Shown: positions 1-8,177, counted from the first letter of the stretch. The stretch: 32,376 bases of DNA from Xenophilus sp. E41 (GCF_003671765.1 NZ_QPIB01000030.1:1-32376); one strand, 5' to 3'. Numbers and translations: made by a program. The notes: generated from the letters alone by a model not told the origin.

Positions 1-2
1 AG

Positions 3-287
3 GGCGAGTTCCAGACCGGCATGGGCACCCTGCAGCCCTATGCACGTGTGAACGTCTACAAGCGCAGCAGCGGCACGGACACCACGAGCTTCATCGGCCC
101 GGCGGCCAGCACGCCGATCCTGACGAGGACGGGCGGCACGAGCAGCGAGCTGGCGCTGGGCGCGACCTGGCAGCTGAGCCAGAGCACGAGCCTGTACGGC
201 GAGCTGGGCAAGCTGTGGGCCTCGGGCGGCGACGCGCGCACCAAGAGTGGCGTCAACGGCAGCCTGGGCGTGAAGGTGCGCTGGTAA
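3..287 (+). CDS. Autotransporter beta-barrel domain, C-terminal fragment (5' end outside window)
   Basis: The reading frame is open from the window edge to a TAA stop and gives about 94 residues, so only the C-terminus is present. It shows alternating polar and hydrophobic stretches typical of transmembrane beta strands (YARVNVYK, SSELALGATWQL, TSLYGELGKLWA, GVNGSLGVKVRW). It ends in an aromatic residue (Trp), as outer-membrane barrel proteins do for BAM recognition. The LYGELGKLWA-like strand followed by a terminal GVKVRW strand resembles the last strands of the type V autotransporter barrel. The protein would sit in the outer membrane and export an N-terminal passenger, which is not visible here. 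Another outer-membrane barrel family is possible. A hairpin lies just downstream and the next gene is convergent. Confidence 0.7.
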   Translation, partial: GEFQTGMGTLQPYARVNVYKRSSGTDTTSFIGPAASTPILTRTGGTSSELALGATWQLSQSTSLYGELGKLWASGGDARTKSGVNGSLGVKVRW

Positions 288-296
288 GAAGTGGCT

Positions 297-321
297 GCGG
301 CGCCCGCGAAATGGGCGCCGC
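297..321. terminator. Hairpin between convergent genes, likely bidirectional terminator
   Basis: A perfect 9-bp stem (GCGGCGCCC at 297-305 pairing with GGGCGCCGC at 313-321) encloses a 7-nt loop. It starts 9 nt after the autotransporter stop and lies before the convergent AraC gene. No U tract follows, so intrinsic termination is inferred from position and stem strength. The hairpin is followed by AGCTAT, an arrangement seen again at 23609-23638. Confidence 0.5.
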
Positions 322-352
322 CAGCTATGAAACCAGGACCAACGGCTGAGCT

Positions 353-1045
353 TCAGGTCGCGCGCCGCATCGCTGCGGTGAGCGCCGAGGGCGAGCGGTA
401 GCCCGTCCGGCGCGCGGCCTCGGCCACGCCCATGCCGCCCAGGCGCAGCGCACGGGCCTGGGCCAGCCGCTGCCCGCGCAGCCATTGCATGGGGCTCAGC
501 CCGTTCTCGCGGCGGCAGCGTTCCGCGAACTGGCTCGGGCTCAAGTGCACCTGCCGCGCCAGGTCGGCGACCGTCAGGGGCAGATGCCAGTGCGCCCGCA
601 GCCAGACCGCCAGTGCCTCCCAGTCGATGGGCCGGCCGCTCGCGACCGGCTCGCTGGGCCCCCATGCTTCGCGCAGCAGGGCCGGGCCTTGCAGGAGCGC
701 GAGCGCGGATGACTTCTCCTTCTCGAGGCTGAGCGCCAGGTAGTGCGCCAGCGCGCCCACGCGCGCGTCGGCCGGCATGCACCCGGCGCGGGCCGCCCAG
801 GACGCGTCGGCCGTGTCCAGCACCAGGCAGCGGCTGCCGCCGCGCGCGACCGCCTCGAAGTCGTGCCGGTCGCCGGGCGCAACCACCACGCCCTGTCCCG
901 CGCCGACGCGCTGGCCGCAGCCTTCGACCTCCAGTTCGAGCACACCCTGCAGCCCGACCAGCACCTGGAAGTGCGCGTGCGCGTGGCTGCCGCGCGAGGC
1001 GCCGTAGTCGCGCACGGAAAGAGATGCGGCCGGCATGTCGTGCAT
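353..1045 (-). CDS. AraC-family transcriptional regulator with N-terminal cupin
   Basis: The 230-residue protein has a cupin-like sensor region (about residues 18-65, with HAHAHFQVL, GQGVVVAPGDRHDF and a run of His residues). A C-terminal AraC-type double helix-turn-helix follows (about residues 150-228: LTVADLARQVHLSPSQFAER and then RRTGYRSPSALTAAMRR). It probably binds DNA as a transcription regulator, with a small ligand bound by the cupin. I chose the ATG at 1045 because it falls 5 nt downstream of the stop of the permease gene on the same strand, which suggests co-transcription. A second ATG three codons later is an alternative. The second HTH carries RSPSALTAAMRR where the usual family pattern is close to S-x-F-x-x-x-F+R, so the last aromatic anchor is missing. 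The target is unknown; the adjacent permease is the obvious candidate. Confidence 0.85.
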   Translation of the reverse strand: MHDMPAASLSVRDYGASRGSHAHAHFQVLVGLQGVLELEVEGCGQRVGAGQGVVVAPGDRHDFEAVARGGSRCLVLDTADASWAARAGCMPADARVGALAHYLALSLEKEKSSALALLQGPALLREAWGPSEPVASGRPIDWEALAVWLRAHWHLPLTVADLARQVHLSPSQFAERCRRENGLSPMQWLRGQRLAQARALRLGGMGVAEAARRTGYRSPSALTAAMRRAT

Positions 1046-1050
1046 GCCCG

Positions 1051-2181
1051 TCAACCCAGCCGCAGCAGCACCGCGCTCAGTGCACACACGATGAGGAAGG
1101 GGATGCTGATGCGGTGGAACTCCGCCAGCCCGTTCGGCACGCGCGCCAGCCGCAGCGCGATCAGGTTGGCCAGCGAGCCCAGCACGCAGCCGAAGCCGCC
1201 CACGCTCACGCCGGCCGCGAGCGCGGGCAGGTCCTTCACGTAGCCGTCGAGCAGGATGGTGGCCGGCACGTTGCTGATGAACTGCGAGCTCACGATGGCC
1301 GCGAGGTAGGCACGCCAGCCTTCCTCGATGGGCCAGTGCTTCAGCAGCGCCGACACCTGCGGCAGTTCGGCCAGCTGGCGCAGGTCGACGAACATCAGCG
1401 CGATGATCGCCAGCAGCGCCCAGTCGATGCTGCGCAGCACGCGCGGGTGGACGATGGCGAAGGCGATGGCGACCACCGCCAGTCCCGCGACCAGCCAGTG
1501 CCGGTCGAGCGCAATGACAAAGGCGATGAACAGCACCGCCGACACCCACAGCAGCTTCGGCTGCACCGGCGCGCTGTCGGTGCCCGGGCGCAGCGTGATC
1601 GCGTGCCGCGGCACCAGCAGCCACACCGCGACGGCCAGCCAGGCCAGCATGATGGCCACCGTCGGTGCCATCATGGCCATGAAGCCGAAGAAGCTCTGGC
1701 TGCTCTGGTGCCAGAGAAAGAGGTTCTGCGGGTTGCCGATGGGCGTGAGGGCCGAACCCGCATTCACCGCGAGCGCCTGCAGCACCACCAGCCGCGCCAA
1801 CGGCAGATGGGCCTGCGTCGAGAGCACGCGCGTGAGCGGCACCAGCAGGAACAGGCTCACGTCGTTGGTCACCAGCGCCGACAGCAGCGCAGCGCCGCCC
1901 GAAAGCCAGAACGCGAGCTGGCGCTGGTCCGTCATGCGCGCCAGCAGGCGCTGCGCGGTCGATTGCAGCACGCCGCTCTTCTCCACGCCCTGGGTGATGG
2001 CCAGCAGCCCGGCCAGGGCGCCCACCGTCTGCCAGTCGACCAGGCGCAGCCACTCCATCGGTGGCCGGGGCCGCAGCACGGCGAAGAGCACGGCCACCGC
2101 GAGCAGCACCCACAACAAGCCGTTGCCGGCGGGCGGGGCATCTTCGGTGGCAGGGGCGGCGGCGGGCGGGGCGGAAGACAT
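1051..2181 (-). CDS. SLC13/CitMHS-type anion permease (YbiR-like)
   Basis: This is an integral membrane protein of 376 residues with about ten hydrophobic segments. The family-typical motif TPIGNPQNLFLWHQ follows ALAVNAGSAL, and VTNDVSLFLLVPL precedes it. Both are hallmarks of the citrate-transporter/SLC13/ArsB superfamily, where the N-P pairs lie in re-entrant loops that bind substrate and cation. The likely role is inner-membrane transport of an anion such as a dicarboxylate or inorganic oxyanion; the substrate cannot be read from the sequence. The frame stays open up to an ATG at 2244, but those extra residues are Arg/His-rich. The start MSSAPPAAAP at 2181 gives a normal short N-terminus. 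Neither start has a strong ribosome binding site. The AraC regulator gene follows 5 nt downstream. Confidence 0.8.
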   Translation of the reverse strand: MSSAPPAAAPATEDAPPAGNGLLWVLLAVAVLFAVLRPRPPMEWLRLVDWQTVGALAGLLAITQGVEKSGVLQSTAQRLLARMTDQRQLAFWLSGGAALLSALVTNDVSLFLLVPLTRVLSTQAHLPLARLVVLQALAVNAGSALTPIGNPQNLFLWHQSSQSFFGFMAMMAPTVAIMLAWLAVAVWLLVPRHAITLRPGTDSAPVQPKLLWVSAVLFIAFVIALDRHWLVAGLAVVAIAFAIVHPRVLRSIDWALLAIIALMFVDLRQLAELPQVSALLKHWPIEEGWRAYLAAIVSSQFISNVPATILLDGYVKDLPALAAGVSVGGFGCVLGSLANLIALRLARVPNGLAEFHRISIPFLIVCALSAVLLRLG

Positions 2182-2242
2182 GCGGCGATGCGGGGCGAAG
2201 GAGAGGCCCGCAGTGTGCCTCAGCGCCTCTCTCCCGCCACCC

Positions 2243-2345
2243 ATACGGTTTCGCCTTCAAACGCATCACTGCGTTGGGGCGCCTTGCCGTGCTACAGCAC
2301 TGTCTGCGGCCTCGCCTTGTTCTGCGCTTGAATGCAAAGCCGTAT
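2243..2345. repeat. Imperfect long inverted repeat between permease and ferric-reductase-like genes
   Basis: Arms of 23 nt at 2243-2265 (starting ATACGGTTTCGCC) and 2323-2345 (reverse complement starting ATACGGCTTTGCA) match at 19 of 23 positions, with a 57-nt spacer. The spacer contains a small hairpin, GTGCT-AC-AGCAC. The element fills most of the 163-nt gap and its right edge touches the stop codon of the gene at 2345. It looks like a dispersed palindromic repeat rather than a regulatory site, but the genome-wide copy number is not visible here. Confidence 0.55.
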
Positions 2346-2800
2346 CAGGCCCGGCGCCCGCGCGCCTGTAGGCGGCCGGCCAGCCGCAGGCCCATGGCCG
2401 CCAGCAGCAGGAGCACCGGCACCGCATACGCGGCCGACATCGGGATGCGCTTGCCGAAGCTGAGCACGAAGCTCAGCCACAGGTAGTGGGCGCCGATGGT
2501 GTGCAGCCACTGCCAGCGTCGCGCGCCCAGCCAGCGCACCGCGCCGTTCCACGAGGTGGCGGCCATGAGCGCGATGAAGAGGTACGCGATGCCGCCGGTG
2601 ACGATGTTGGCCACGCCGGTCTGCTGCGCGAAGCCCGCGGGATCGAGCCGCGCGAACGCCACGATCGCCACCAGGTGCAGCGCGTGCGAGAAGGCGAAGC
2701 CCAGCCCGAAGGGACGCCGGTGCGCGAGCAGCCAGGCCGTGCCTGGGCCCGGCACCAGCCGCACCCAGGTGGAGGGCCGCGCATGCGGCTGGACGGGCAC
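2345..2800 (-). CDS. Ferric-reductase-like transmembrane protein, N-terminus uncertain or truncated
   Basis: From a GTG at 2800 the frame encodes 151 residues with four clear membrane segments: LGFAFSHALHLVAIVAF, IVTGGIAYLFIALMAATSW, LHTIGAHYLWLSFVLSFG and VPVLLLLAAMGLRLAG. His residues in the first (SHALHL) and third (HTIGAHY) are placed like the haem ligands of ferric-reductase-like transmembrane domains. The likely role is transmembrane electron transfer. Family members known to me have about 190-210 residues and two more N-terminal helices. Here the frame between 2913 and 2800 is Arg-rich and has no ATG. A different frame upstream (TLGLARALAALAM) looks more membrane-like, which hints at a frameshift. 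The gene may be a pseudogene or the N-terminus may be mis-assigned. Confidence 0.55.
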   Translation of the reverse strand: MPVQPHARPSTWVRLVPGPGTAWLLAHRRPFGLGFAFSHALHLVAIVAFARLDPAGFAQQTGVANIVTGGIAYLFIALMAATSWNGAVRWLGARRWQWLHTIGAHYLWLSFVLSFGKRIPMSAAYAVPVLLLLAAMGLRLAGRLQARGRRA

Positions 2801-2912
2801 CTGCCGCAGTGGGGCGTGGCGCCTGGCGACGAAGCGCGCGCGACCGAGGCGGCGCTGGCGCTGCTGATCGACCTCATGGCCAGCGCCGCGAGTGCGCGCG
2901 CCAAGCCGAGCG

Positions 2913-4451
2913 TCAGCGCCCCCAGGCCTCGCGCAACTCGCGCTTGAGCACCTTGCCGATGGCGCTGCGCGGCAGCTCGTCGATGCGGCGCAGGCCGGCC
3001 AGGCGTTGCGTCTTGCCGAGTTGCGCGTTGGTCCAGGCCAGCAGCTCGTCGTCGCTCGCGGCGGCGCCCGGGCGCATCACCACGAAGGCCACGGGCGTCT
3101 CGCCCCACTGCTCGGAGGGGATGCCGATCACCGACGCGTCGGCCACCTCGGGGTGACGGCGCAGCACCGCTTCCAGGTCGCTCGGGTAGATGTTGAAGCC
3201 GCCGCTGATGACCATGTCCTTCTTGCGATCGAACAGGGTGAGGAAGCCGTCGGCATCGAAGCGGCCGATGTCGCCGGTGCGGATGAAGCGCTTGCCGTCG
3301 GGTGCGAACCACTCGGCCTCGCGCGTCTTCGCAGGCTGCTTGTGGTAGCCGTTCATCATGCCGCCCGAGTGGCCGACCACCTCGCCGGCCTCGCCAGCAC
3401 TCACCTCGCGGCCGGCCTCGTCGATGAGGCGGATGTCGCTGCCCGGCGCGACCTGGCCGACGGTGTGCAGCTTGTCGGGATGAAGATGCGCCTCGAGGAT
3501 GCAGGTGCCGCCGCCTTCGGTCATGCCGTAGAACTCGATCAGCCCGCCCGGCCAGCGCTTGAGGATGTCGGCCTTGAGCGCGGCGCCGAAGGGCGCGCTG
3601 GTGCAGAACTTGGCCTGGAAGCTCGACAGGTCGAAGCGGTCGAAGTCCGGGTGCGCCATGAGTCGCTGGTACTGCACCGGCACCAGCATCGTGTGCGTGA
3701 CGCGGTGGCGCTGCGCGAGCTGCAGGTAGCCTGTCGCGTCGAACTTGGGCATGAGCAGCACGCAGCCGCCGTAGGCCAGCGTGGGAAAGAACACCACCAG
3801 CGTGGTGTTGGAGTACAGCGGCGTCGACAGCAGCGTGACCGTGTCGGGCCCGTAGCCGTAGACCTGCCCGCGCTTGACGTGCGCCCAGCGCATGCCGTGG
3901 CCCTGCACGATGCCCTTGGGCTCGCCGGTGGTGCCCGAGGAGTAGATGATGTTGAAGGGCCAGGCCGGCTCGGGCGCAACCGGCGCAGGGCGCGCGCCGG
4001 CAGGCGCCATCCAGTCGCCGACGAGGGGCACCGCGCCACCGGTGAGCGCGACGCGCGGCAGGTGCCCACCCGCATCGCCCAGCGCCAGTGTGCCCGCGTC
4101 GTCGACGAAGAGCAGGCGCGCCTCGGCGTCTTCGAGCATGCGTGCCAGGCTGGCCGAGGTGCTGCTCGGCGCCAACGGCGCGACGGCGATGCCCGCACGC
4201 AACGCGCCGAGGAACACCGTCGCATATTCCACCGACGCGTCGGCGCAGATCGCGATCGCGTCGCCGGGCGCCAGGCCCTCGCGCTGCAGCGTGGCGGCGA
4301 TGCGGTCCATGCGGGCGTCGAGTTCGGCGTAGTCGATCTGCTGCCGTGCGTCGGCCAGGGCCGGGTGCGCGGGCCGGTCGCGCGCATGGTCGCGGATGAA
4401 GTCGGCGATCACGCCGTAGTCGCGCTCGAGCGCCGCTGCGAGAGAGGTCAT
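2913..4451 (-). CDS. Class I adenylate-forming enzyme (acyl-CoA ligase-like)
   Basis: The 512-residue protein is normal length for this family. It carries the full motif set: phosphate-binding YSSGTTGEPKG (170-180), YGMTE (308-312), the TGD ATP-binding motif (392-394), the hinge region DRKKDMVISGG (408-418) and the C-terminal catalytic Lys in PRSAIGK (Lys500). It should activate a carboxylic acid as acyl-AMP and pass it to CoA. It groups by eye with long-chain or aryl-CoA ligases, but the substrate is not deducible. The ATG at 4451 has GGAGA about 9 nt upstream. The membrane-protein gene downstream starts about 110 nt later and may be co-transcribed. An inverted repeat about 80-110 nt upstream of the start could be an operator. 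Confidence 0.9.
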   Translation of the reverse strand: MTSLAAALERDYGVIADFIRDHARDRPAHPALADARQQIDYAELDARMDRIAATLQREGLAPGDAIAICADASVEYATVFLGALRAGIAVAPLAPSSTSASLARMLEDAEARLLFVDDAGTLALGDAGGHLPRVALTGGAVPLVGDWMAPAGARPAPVAPEPAWPFNIIYSSGTTGEPKGIVQGHGMRWAHVKRGQVYGYGPDTVTLLSTPLYSNTTLVVFFPTLAYGGCVLLMPKFDATGYLQLAQRHRVTHTMLVPVQYQRLMAHPDFDRFDLSSFQAKFCTSAPFGAALKADILKRWPGGLIEFYGMTEGGGTCILEAHLHPDKLHTVGQVAPGSDIRLIDEAGREVSAGEAGEVVGHSGGMMNGYHKQPAKTREAEWFAPDGKRFIRTGDIGRFDADGFLTLFDRKKDMVISGGFNIYPSDLEAVLRRHPEVADASVIGIPSEQWGETPVAFVVMRPGAAASDDELLAWTNAQLGKTQRLAGLRRIDELPRSAIGKVLKRELREAWGR

Positions 4452-4529
4452 GGGGATCGGTCTCCGGGTTCCGTCGTTCTTCGCGCCGCGCGGCTCGCGC
4501 GCGGCGGTGGTCCAGCATAGCGACGCCCA

Positions 4530-4560
4530 GGCGTGACGGTCGTCACGCGCATGTCACGCC
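4530..4560. promoter_or_regulatory. Candidate operator upstream of the CoA ligase gene
   Basis: GCGTGAC (4531-4537) and GTCACGC (4542-4548) form a perfect inverted repeat with a 4-nt spacer. A second GTCACGCC follows at 4553-4560, giving a second 8-bp pairing with GGCGTGAC at 4530-4537. The GTGAC/GTCAC half-sites resemble binding sites of dimeric regulators in general. It lies 80-110 nt upstream of the ligase start codon. Function is inferred from symmetry and position only. Confidence 0.35.
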
Positions 4561-4633
4561 GAGGTCAGGCGCCGCTCAGGCCGCGCGGCTGCAGGCGCTG
4601 TTCTCATGGAGCGCGTCGACGTGCCGGCCCGGA

Positions 4634-4657
4634 CTTCGACAGGCTCAGCCTGAACGG
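4634..4657. repeat. Dispersed repeat half-element (CTTCGACAGGCTC family)
   Basis: CTTCGACAGGCTCAGCCTGA is followed by ACGG and then TCTTTTG. The same core appears in the right arm of the palindrome at 22562-22585, also followed shortly by TTTTG. Here only one arm is clear. Such short repeats are common between genes in Comamonadaceae; I recall the pattern and have not searched for it. Confidence 0.6.
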
Positions 4658-4783
4658 TCTTTTGCGTTCGACCCAGTGCGATACGTGGTGCGCGCAGGAT
4701 CGTAACGAGTGCGACGAATTCGGCGCCAGTGCCCGCCCCGCGGGCGCTGCGGGCCGATTGCACTTCGTCCTGTCGAAGGCTGC

Positions 4784-7700
4784 TCAGCCGAGGGGCCGGA
4801 GCAGATCGGCCACGTCGTCCTCGGTGAAGAGCGGCACCTCGCGCGGCACGACGCCGTGCAGCAGGCCCTGCGCCAGCGCGGCCTTGCGCGCCTGCAGCGC
4901 CAGGATGCGCTCCTCGATCGTGCCTTCTGCCACCAGCCGGTAGACCAGCACCTGCTTGGTCTGGCCGAGCCGGTGTGCGCGCGCCGTGGCCTGCGCCTCG
5001 ACGGCGGGGTTCCACCACGGGTCGTAGTGGATGACGGTGTCGGCCTGCGGCAGGTTCAGGCCGGTGCCGCCGGCCTTCAGGCTGATGAGGAAGATCGGCA
5101 CCTCGCCCTCCGTGAAGCGGGCGATGGCGGCGTCGCGGTCGCGGGTGTCGCCGGTCAGCGTGGTCCACGCCAGGCCGGCGGCACGCACCGCGTCCTCGAT
5201 GAGCGCCAGCATGCGGGTGAACTGCGAGAACACCAGCACGCGCCGGCCCTCGGCGCGCAGCTCGTGCAGCAGCTCCATCAGCAGCGCGAGCTTGGCCGAA
5301 GGCGCACCGGCAGCGCCGGGCGACGATGCCGGCAGCAGGCGCGGGTCGCAGCACACCTGGCGCAGCTTGAGCAGCGCGTCCAGCACCTGGATCTGCGAAG
5401 CCGCGAGGCCACGGCCCGCCAGCGCATCGCGCACCGTGCGCTCGCTGCCCAGGCGAATGGTCTCGTAGAGGTCGGCCTGCGCGCCCTCCAGCGTGACCGG
5501 CACGGTACTCTCGATGCGCGCGGGCAGTTCGCCGGCGACCACCGCCTGCGTGCGCCGCAGGATGAAGGGCGCGACGCGGCGCCGCAACTGCGCCAGGCGG
5601 CCGCTGTCGCCCTGCTTCTCGATGGGCGTGCGAAAGCGGGTGCGAAAGCGCTCCGCGCTGCCGAGAAAGCCGGGCATCAGGAAGTCGAACAGGCTCCACA
5701 GCTCGCCCAGGTGGTTCTCCATCGGCGTGCCCGACAGCGCGAGCCGCTGGCGCGCATCGAGCGCGGCGACCACCTGCGCCGCCTGGGAGCGCGCGTTCTT
5801 GATGTGCTGCGCCTCGTCGAGCACGACGATGTGCCAGCGCCGGCCGAGCCAGCGTGCGCGGTCGCGCTGCAGCAGCGAGTAGGGCGCGATGACGAGGTCG
5901 CAGTCCTCGGCGAAGGGGCTGCCCTGGCGCGTGGCGCCGTGCCACACGCGCGTGCGCAGGGCGGGCGCGAAGCGGGCGGCCTCGCGCCGCCAGTTGCTCA
6001 GCAGGCTCACGGGTGCGATGACGAGGCAGGGCGCGTCGAGGCGGCCGTCCTCCTTCTCGCGCAGCAGATGTGCCAGGGTCTGCAGCGTCTTGCCCAGACC
6101 CATGTCGTCGGCCAGCACGCCGCCCAGGCCGTGGGCGCGCAGGTGCTGCAGCCAGGCCAGCCCGTGCTGCTGGTAGGGCCGCAGCGTGGCCTGCAGGCCG
6201 GCCGGCGGCGCGACCTCGGGCAGCGGCTGTGCGCCGGTCAATGCGCGCAAAGCCGGCAGCACCGCCATCGGCGACGACGCGGCAGGAGCCGCTGACGGCA
6301 TGCCCGCGAGCGCTGCGCCCAGGCCCAGCGCCTCGCCGCGCGCGAGCGGCAGGTGCAGCGTGTCCCAGTCGGCGGCCGGGCGTTCCTCCATCAACGCGAG
6401 CAGGGCGCCGAGCCAGGGCTGCAGGGCGGCGGACGGCAGCCGCAGCCAGCGGCCGTGCGCGTCCTCGCGCCACAGCCAGTCGGGCAGCACCGGGCCCTCG
6501 GGCGTGGTGCGGGCCTGGGCCAGCAGGCTGGGGAGCCAGGGCAGCACGTCCTGGCGCACGCCGTCGATCGTGACGCCGAGCGAGAGGCTGAACGCGTGCA
6601 GGCCCTCGGCGGTGAAGGGCGCATCGGCCGAGGACGGCAGCGGCGCGGCATCGAGCGAGAGTTCCAGCGCGTCGGCGGTGCGAAACAGCGTGTCGAGCGC
6701 GGCGTCGGTCTCGATCGCGAAGCCGGCCTCGCGCAGCACCGCCCAGTCGGTGGCGGCCCAGGCGAGCCAGGTGCGGGCGCCGATGTGGTGGTAGCGCCCC
6801 AGCGCATCGCCCAGCAGGTGAAGAGAGATCAGCCGTCGCCGGGCGGCGTGTTCGGCGTCCACGTCGCGCAGGAGCCGCACGCGGCGCCCGTCGTGGTCGA
6901 CGCGGGTGACCGGGTCTTCGTCGGGCCAATGGCCGCGCAGGCCGGCGTAATCGAAGCTCAGGGTGGCGACCAGCAGCCCGCGCTGCGGCCGTTCTTCGAG
7001 CGGCACCGGCGCCAGGTGCAGGACGGGCTGCGGCACGCCGGGCGGCCAGTCCATTGCCGGCTCGGGCATGGCCGGAAATGGCACCCCAGACAGGCGCTGC
7101 CACTGCAGCGCCTCGGCCGAGTCGAAGGCCGAAGCCGGCACGGGCTGCGCAGCGAGCAGCACCTGCAGCGCGTCGACGTCGAGGCCCGGTGCGTCGACGA
7201 GGCCGCATTGGCCGGCGGCCGTGTCCAGGTACAGCGCGGGCGTGCCCGGGCACAGGCGCACGGCGCCGGTGGTCGGTGCGTCGTCGAACAGCGGCCGCAG
7301 CCACCACAGCGGCGCGGCCTCCGTGCCCGCGGGCTGCCAGGCCCAGCCGAGGCGGCGCGACAAACCCCAGCGCAGCGGTCGGCCCTCGACTTGCCCGGAG
7401 GCGGCAGCGAGGTACAGGCGGCCGGTGCCCGCAGCGAACTCGAGCGCCTGTGCGCCCGCGTGGCCCTGGACGCGGCCCCACGGCCCCGCGTCGGCGGCCA
7501 GGCGCTCCTGCGCCAGCGACTGGATGCGGCGCACGCCCTCGCGCTCGCCGCCGGGGGCGTCGGGCTGCAGCGCCGCGACGCACTGCAGCGCGTCGGGGCC
7601 GGGCAGCTTGGGCGTGGCCCAGCCGCCCCGGCGCAGCGGGCGCGACAGCCGCCAGGCCAGCGCGAGCCGGCCCGGCTCGCGCGCATGGCGGGCCGTGTCG

Positions 7701-8149
7701 GCCAGCAGGTAGACCGGTTGGTCGGCGCTGGCGAGGGGGCGGGGGGCCGGCGCGGCGGCGTCGCCGAACAGGTCGCCTGCAGGTGCGCAGCGATCGTCGC
7801 TCGGAGGCGGCGCCGACTCCGCGGTCGTGGCGGGCGCGGCCATCGGGCGCTTGTATGCGGCCTTGATCGCGATCGCCACCGCATGCCGGCAGTCGCGGCC
7901 CGTGGGGCAGCTGCAGTCGCCGGCGAAGCCCAGCAGGCGGCCGTCGCTGCCGACCTCCAGGGTCGCGCGGGCCTCGACGGGCGGCTGGCCGGGGTCTTGC
8001 ACCTCGCCGTCGAGGTGCCATTCGCTGGCGCTGGCGAGCGTGAGCGTGACGTCGAGCACGCGCTGGCGTCGGTAGAGCTCGAGCGCGGGGTCGAAGACGG
8101 ACGCCGGCACCCGCGCGCGCAGCGACTGCGCGTCGAGCTGAGGGACCAT
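4784..8149 (-). CDS. SNF2-family DEAD/DEAH helicase with SWIM zinc finger
   Basis: The 1121-residue protein has an N-terminal SWIM-type zinc motif (Cys79-x-Cys81-x5-Cys87-x-His89), a long middle region of low recognisability, and a C-terminal SNF2 ATPase. The ATPase shows DDMGLGKTLQT (Walker A, near residue 685), LDEAQHIKN (motif II, near 775), LSGTPMENHLGELW (motif III), VFSQFTRML, SLKAGGTGLNL and ARAHRLGQTKQV (motifs V-VI, near 1040-1080). It should be an ATP-driven double-stranded DNA translocase acting on protein-DNA complexes, as in the bacterial RapA/HepA-like or SWIM-SNF2 groups. The specific role is unknown. The ATG at 8149 lies 28 nt after the lipA stop on the same strand, so it may be read with the lipoate genes. 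The ribosome binding site is weak. Confidence 0.9.
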   Translation of the reverse strand: MVPQLDAQSLRARVPASVFDPALELYRRQRVLDVTLTLASASEWHLDGEVQDPGQPPVEARATLEVGSDGRLLGFAGDCSCPTGRDCRHAVAIAIKAAYKRPMAAPATTAESAPPPSDDRCAPAGDLFGDAAAPAPRPLASADQPVYLLADTARHAREPGRLALAWRLSRPLRRGGWATPKLPGPDALQCVAALQPDAPGGEREGVRRIQSLAQERLAADAGPWGRVQGHAGAQALEFAAGTGRLYLAAASGQVEGRPLRWGLSRRLGWAWQPAGTEAAPLWWLRPLFDDAPTTGAVRLCPGTPALYLDTAAGQCGLVDAPGLDVDALQVLLAAQPVPASAFDSAEALQWQRLSGVPFPAMPEPAMDWPPGVPQPVLHLAPVPLEERPQRGLLVATLSFDYAGLRGHWPDEDPVTRVDHDGRRVRLLRDVDAEHAARRRLISLHLLGDALGRYHHIGARTWLAWAATDWAVLREAGFAIETDAALDTLFRTADALELSLDAAPLPSSADAPFTAEGLHAFSLSLGVTIDGVRQDVLPWLPSLLAQARTTPEGPVLPDWLWREDAHGRWLRLPSAALQPWLGALLALMEERPAADWDTLHLPLARGEALGLGAALAGMPSAAPAASSPMAVLPALRALTGAQPLPEVAPPAGLQATLRPYQQHGLAWLQHLRAHGLGGVLADDMGLGKTLQTLAHLLREKEDGRLDAPCLVIAPVSLLSNWRREAARFAPALRTRVWHGATRQGSPFAEDCDLVIAPYSLLQRDRARWLGRRWHIVVLDEAQHIKNARSQAAQVVAALDARQRLALSGTPMENHLGELWSLFDFLMPGFLGSAERFRTRFRTPIEKQGDSGRLAQLRRRVAPFILRRTQAVVAGELPARIESTVPVTLEGAQADLYETIRLGSERTVRDALAGRGLAASQIQVLDALLKLRQVCCDPRLLPASSPGAAGAPSAKLALLMELLHELRAEGRRVLVFSQFTRMLALIEDAVRAAGLAWTTLTGDTRDRDAAIARFTEGEVPIFLISLKAGGTGLNLPQADTVIHYDPWWNPAVEAQATARAHRLGQTKQVLVYRLVAEGTIEERILALQARKAALAQGLLHGVVPREVPLFTEDDVADLLRPLG

Positions 8150-8177
8150 CAGACGGGCAGGGGCGGCGGGGTGCCGC

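Larger units (their letters stand above)
4452..4783. other. 332-bp intergenic region: ligase upstream region and helicase 3' flank
   Basis: No gene is visible. The left end is the upstream region of the minus-strand CoA ligase and contains an inverted repeat (4530-4560). The middle holds one copy of a dispersed repeat (4634-4657). The right end is the 3' flank of the helicase gene and holds a short related stretch, CCTGTCGAAGG, near 4770. Plus-strand frames across it continue antisense to the helicase and are not credible genes. Confidence 0.7.

Noticed and set aside
1024-2331. 435-codon plus-strand ORF opposite the permease
   Set aside because: It is antisense to a clear membrane-transporter gene, is very rich in Arg, Gln and His, and has no domain. 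Long antisense frames are expected in GC-rich coding DNA.
2892-4520. 542-codon plus-strand ORF opposite the CoA ligase
   Set aside because: It is a shadow of a gene with all expected ligase motifs; the composition is Arg/Ala/Gly/His-heavy without motifs.
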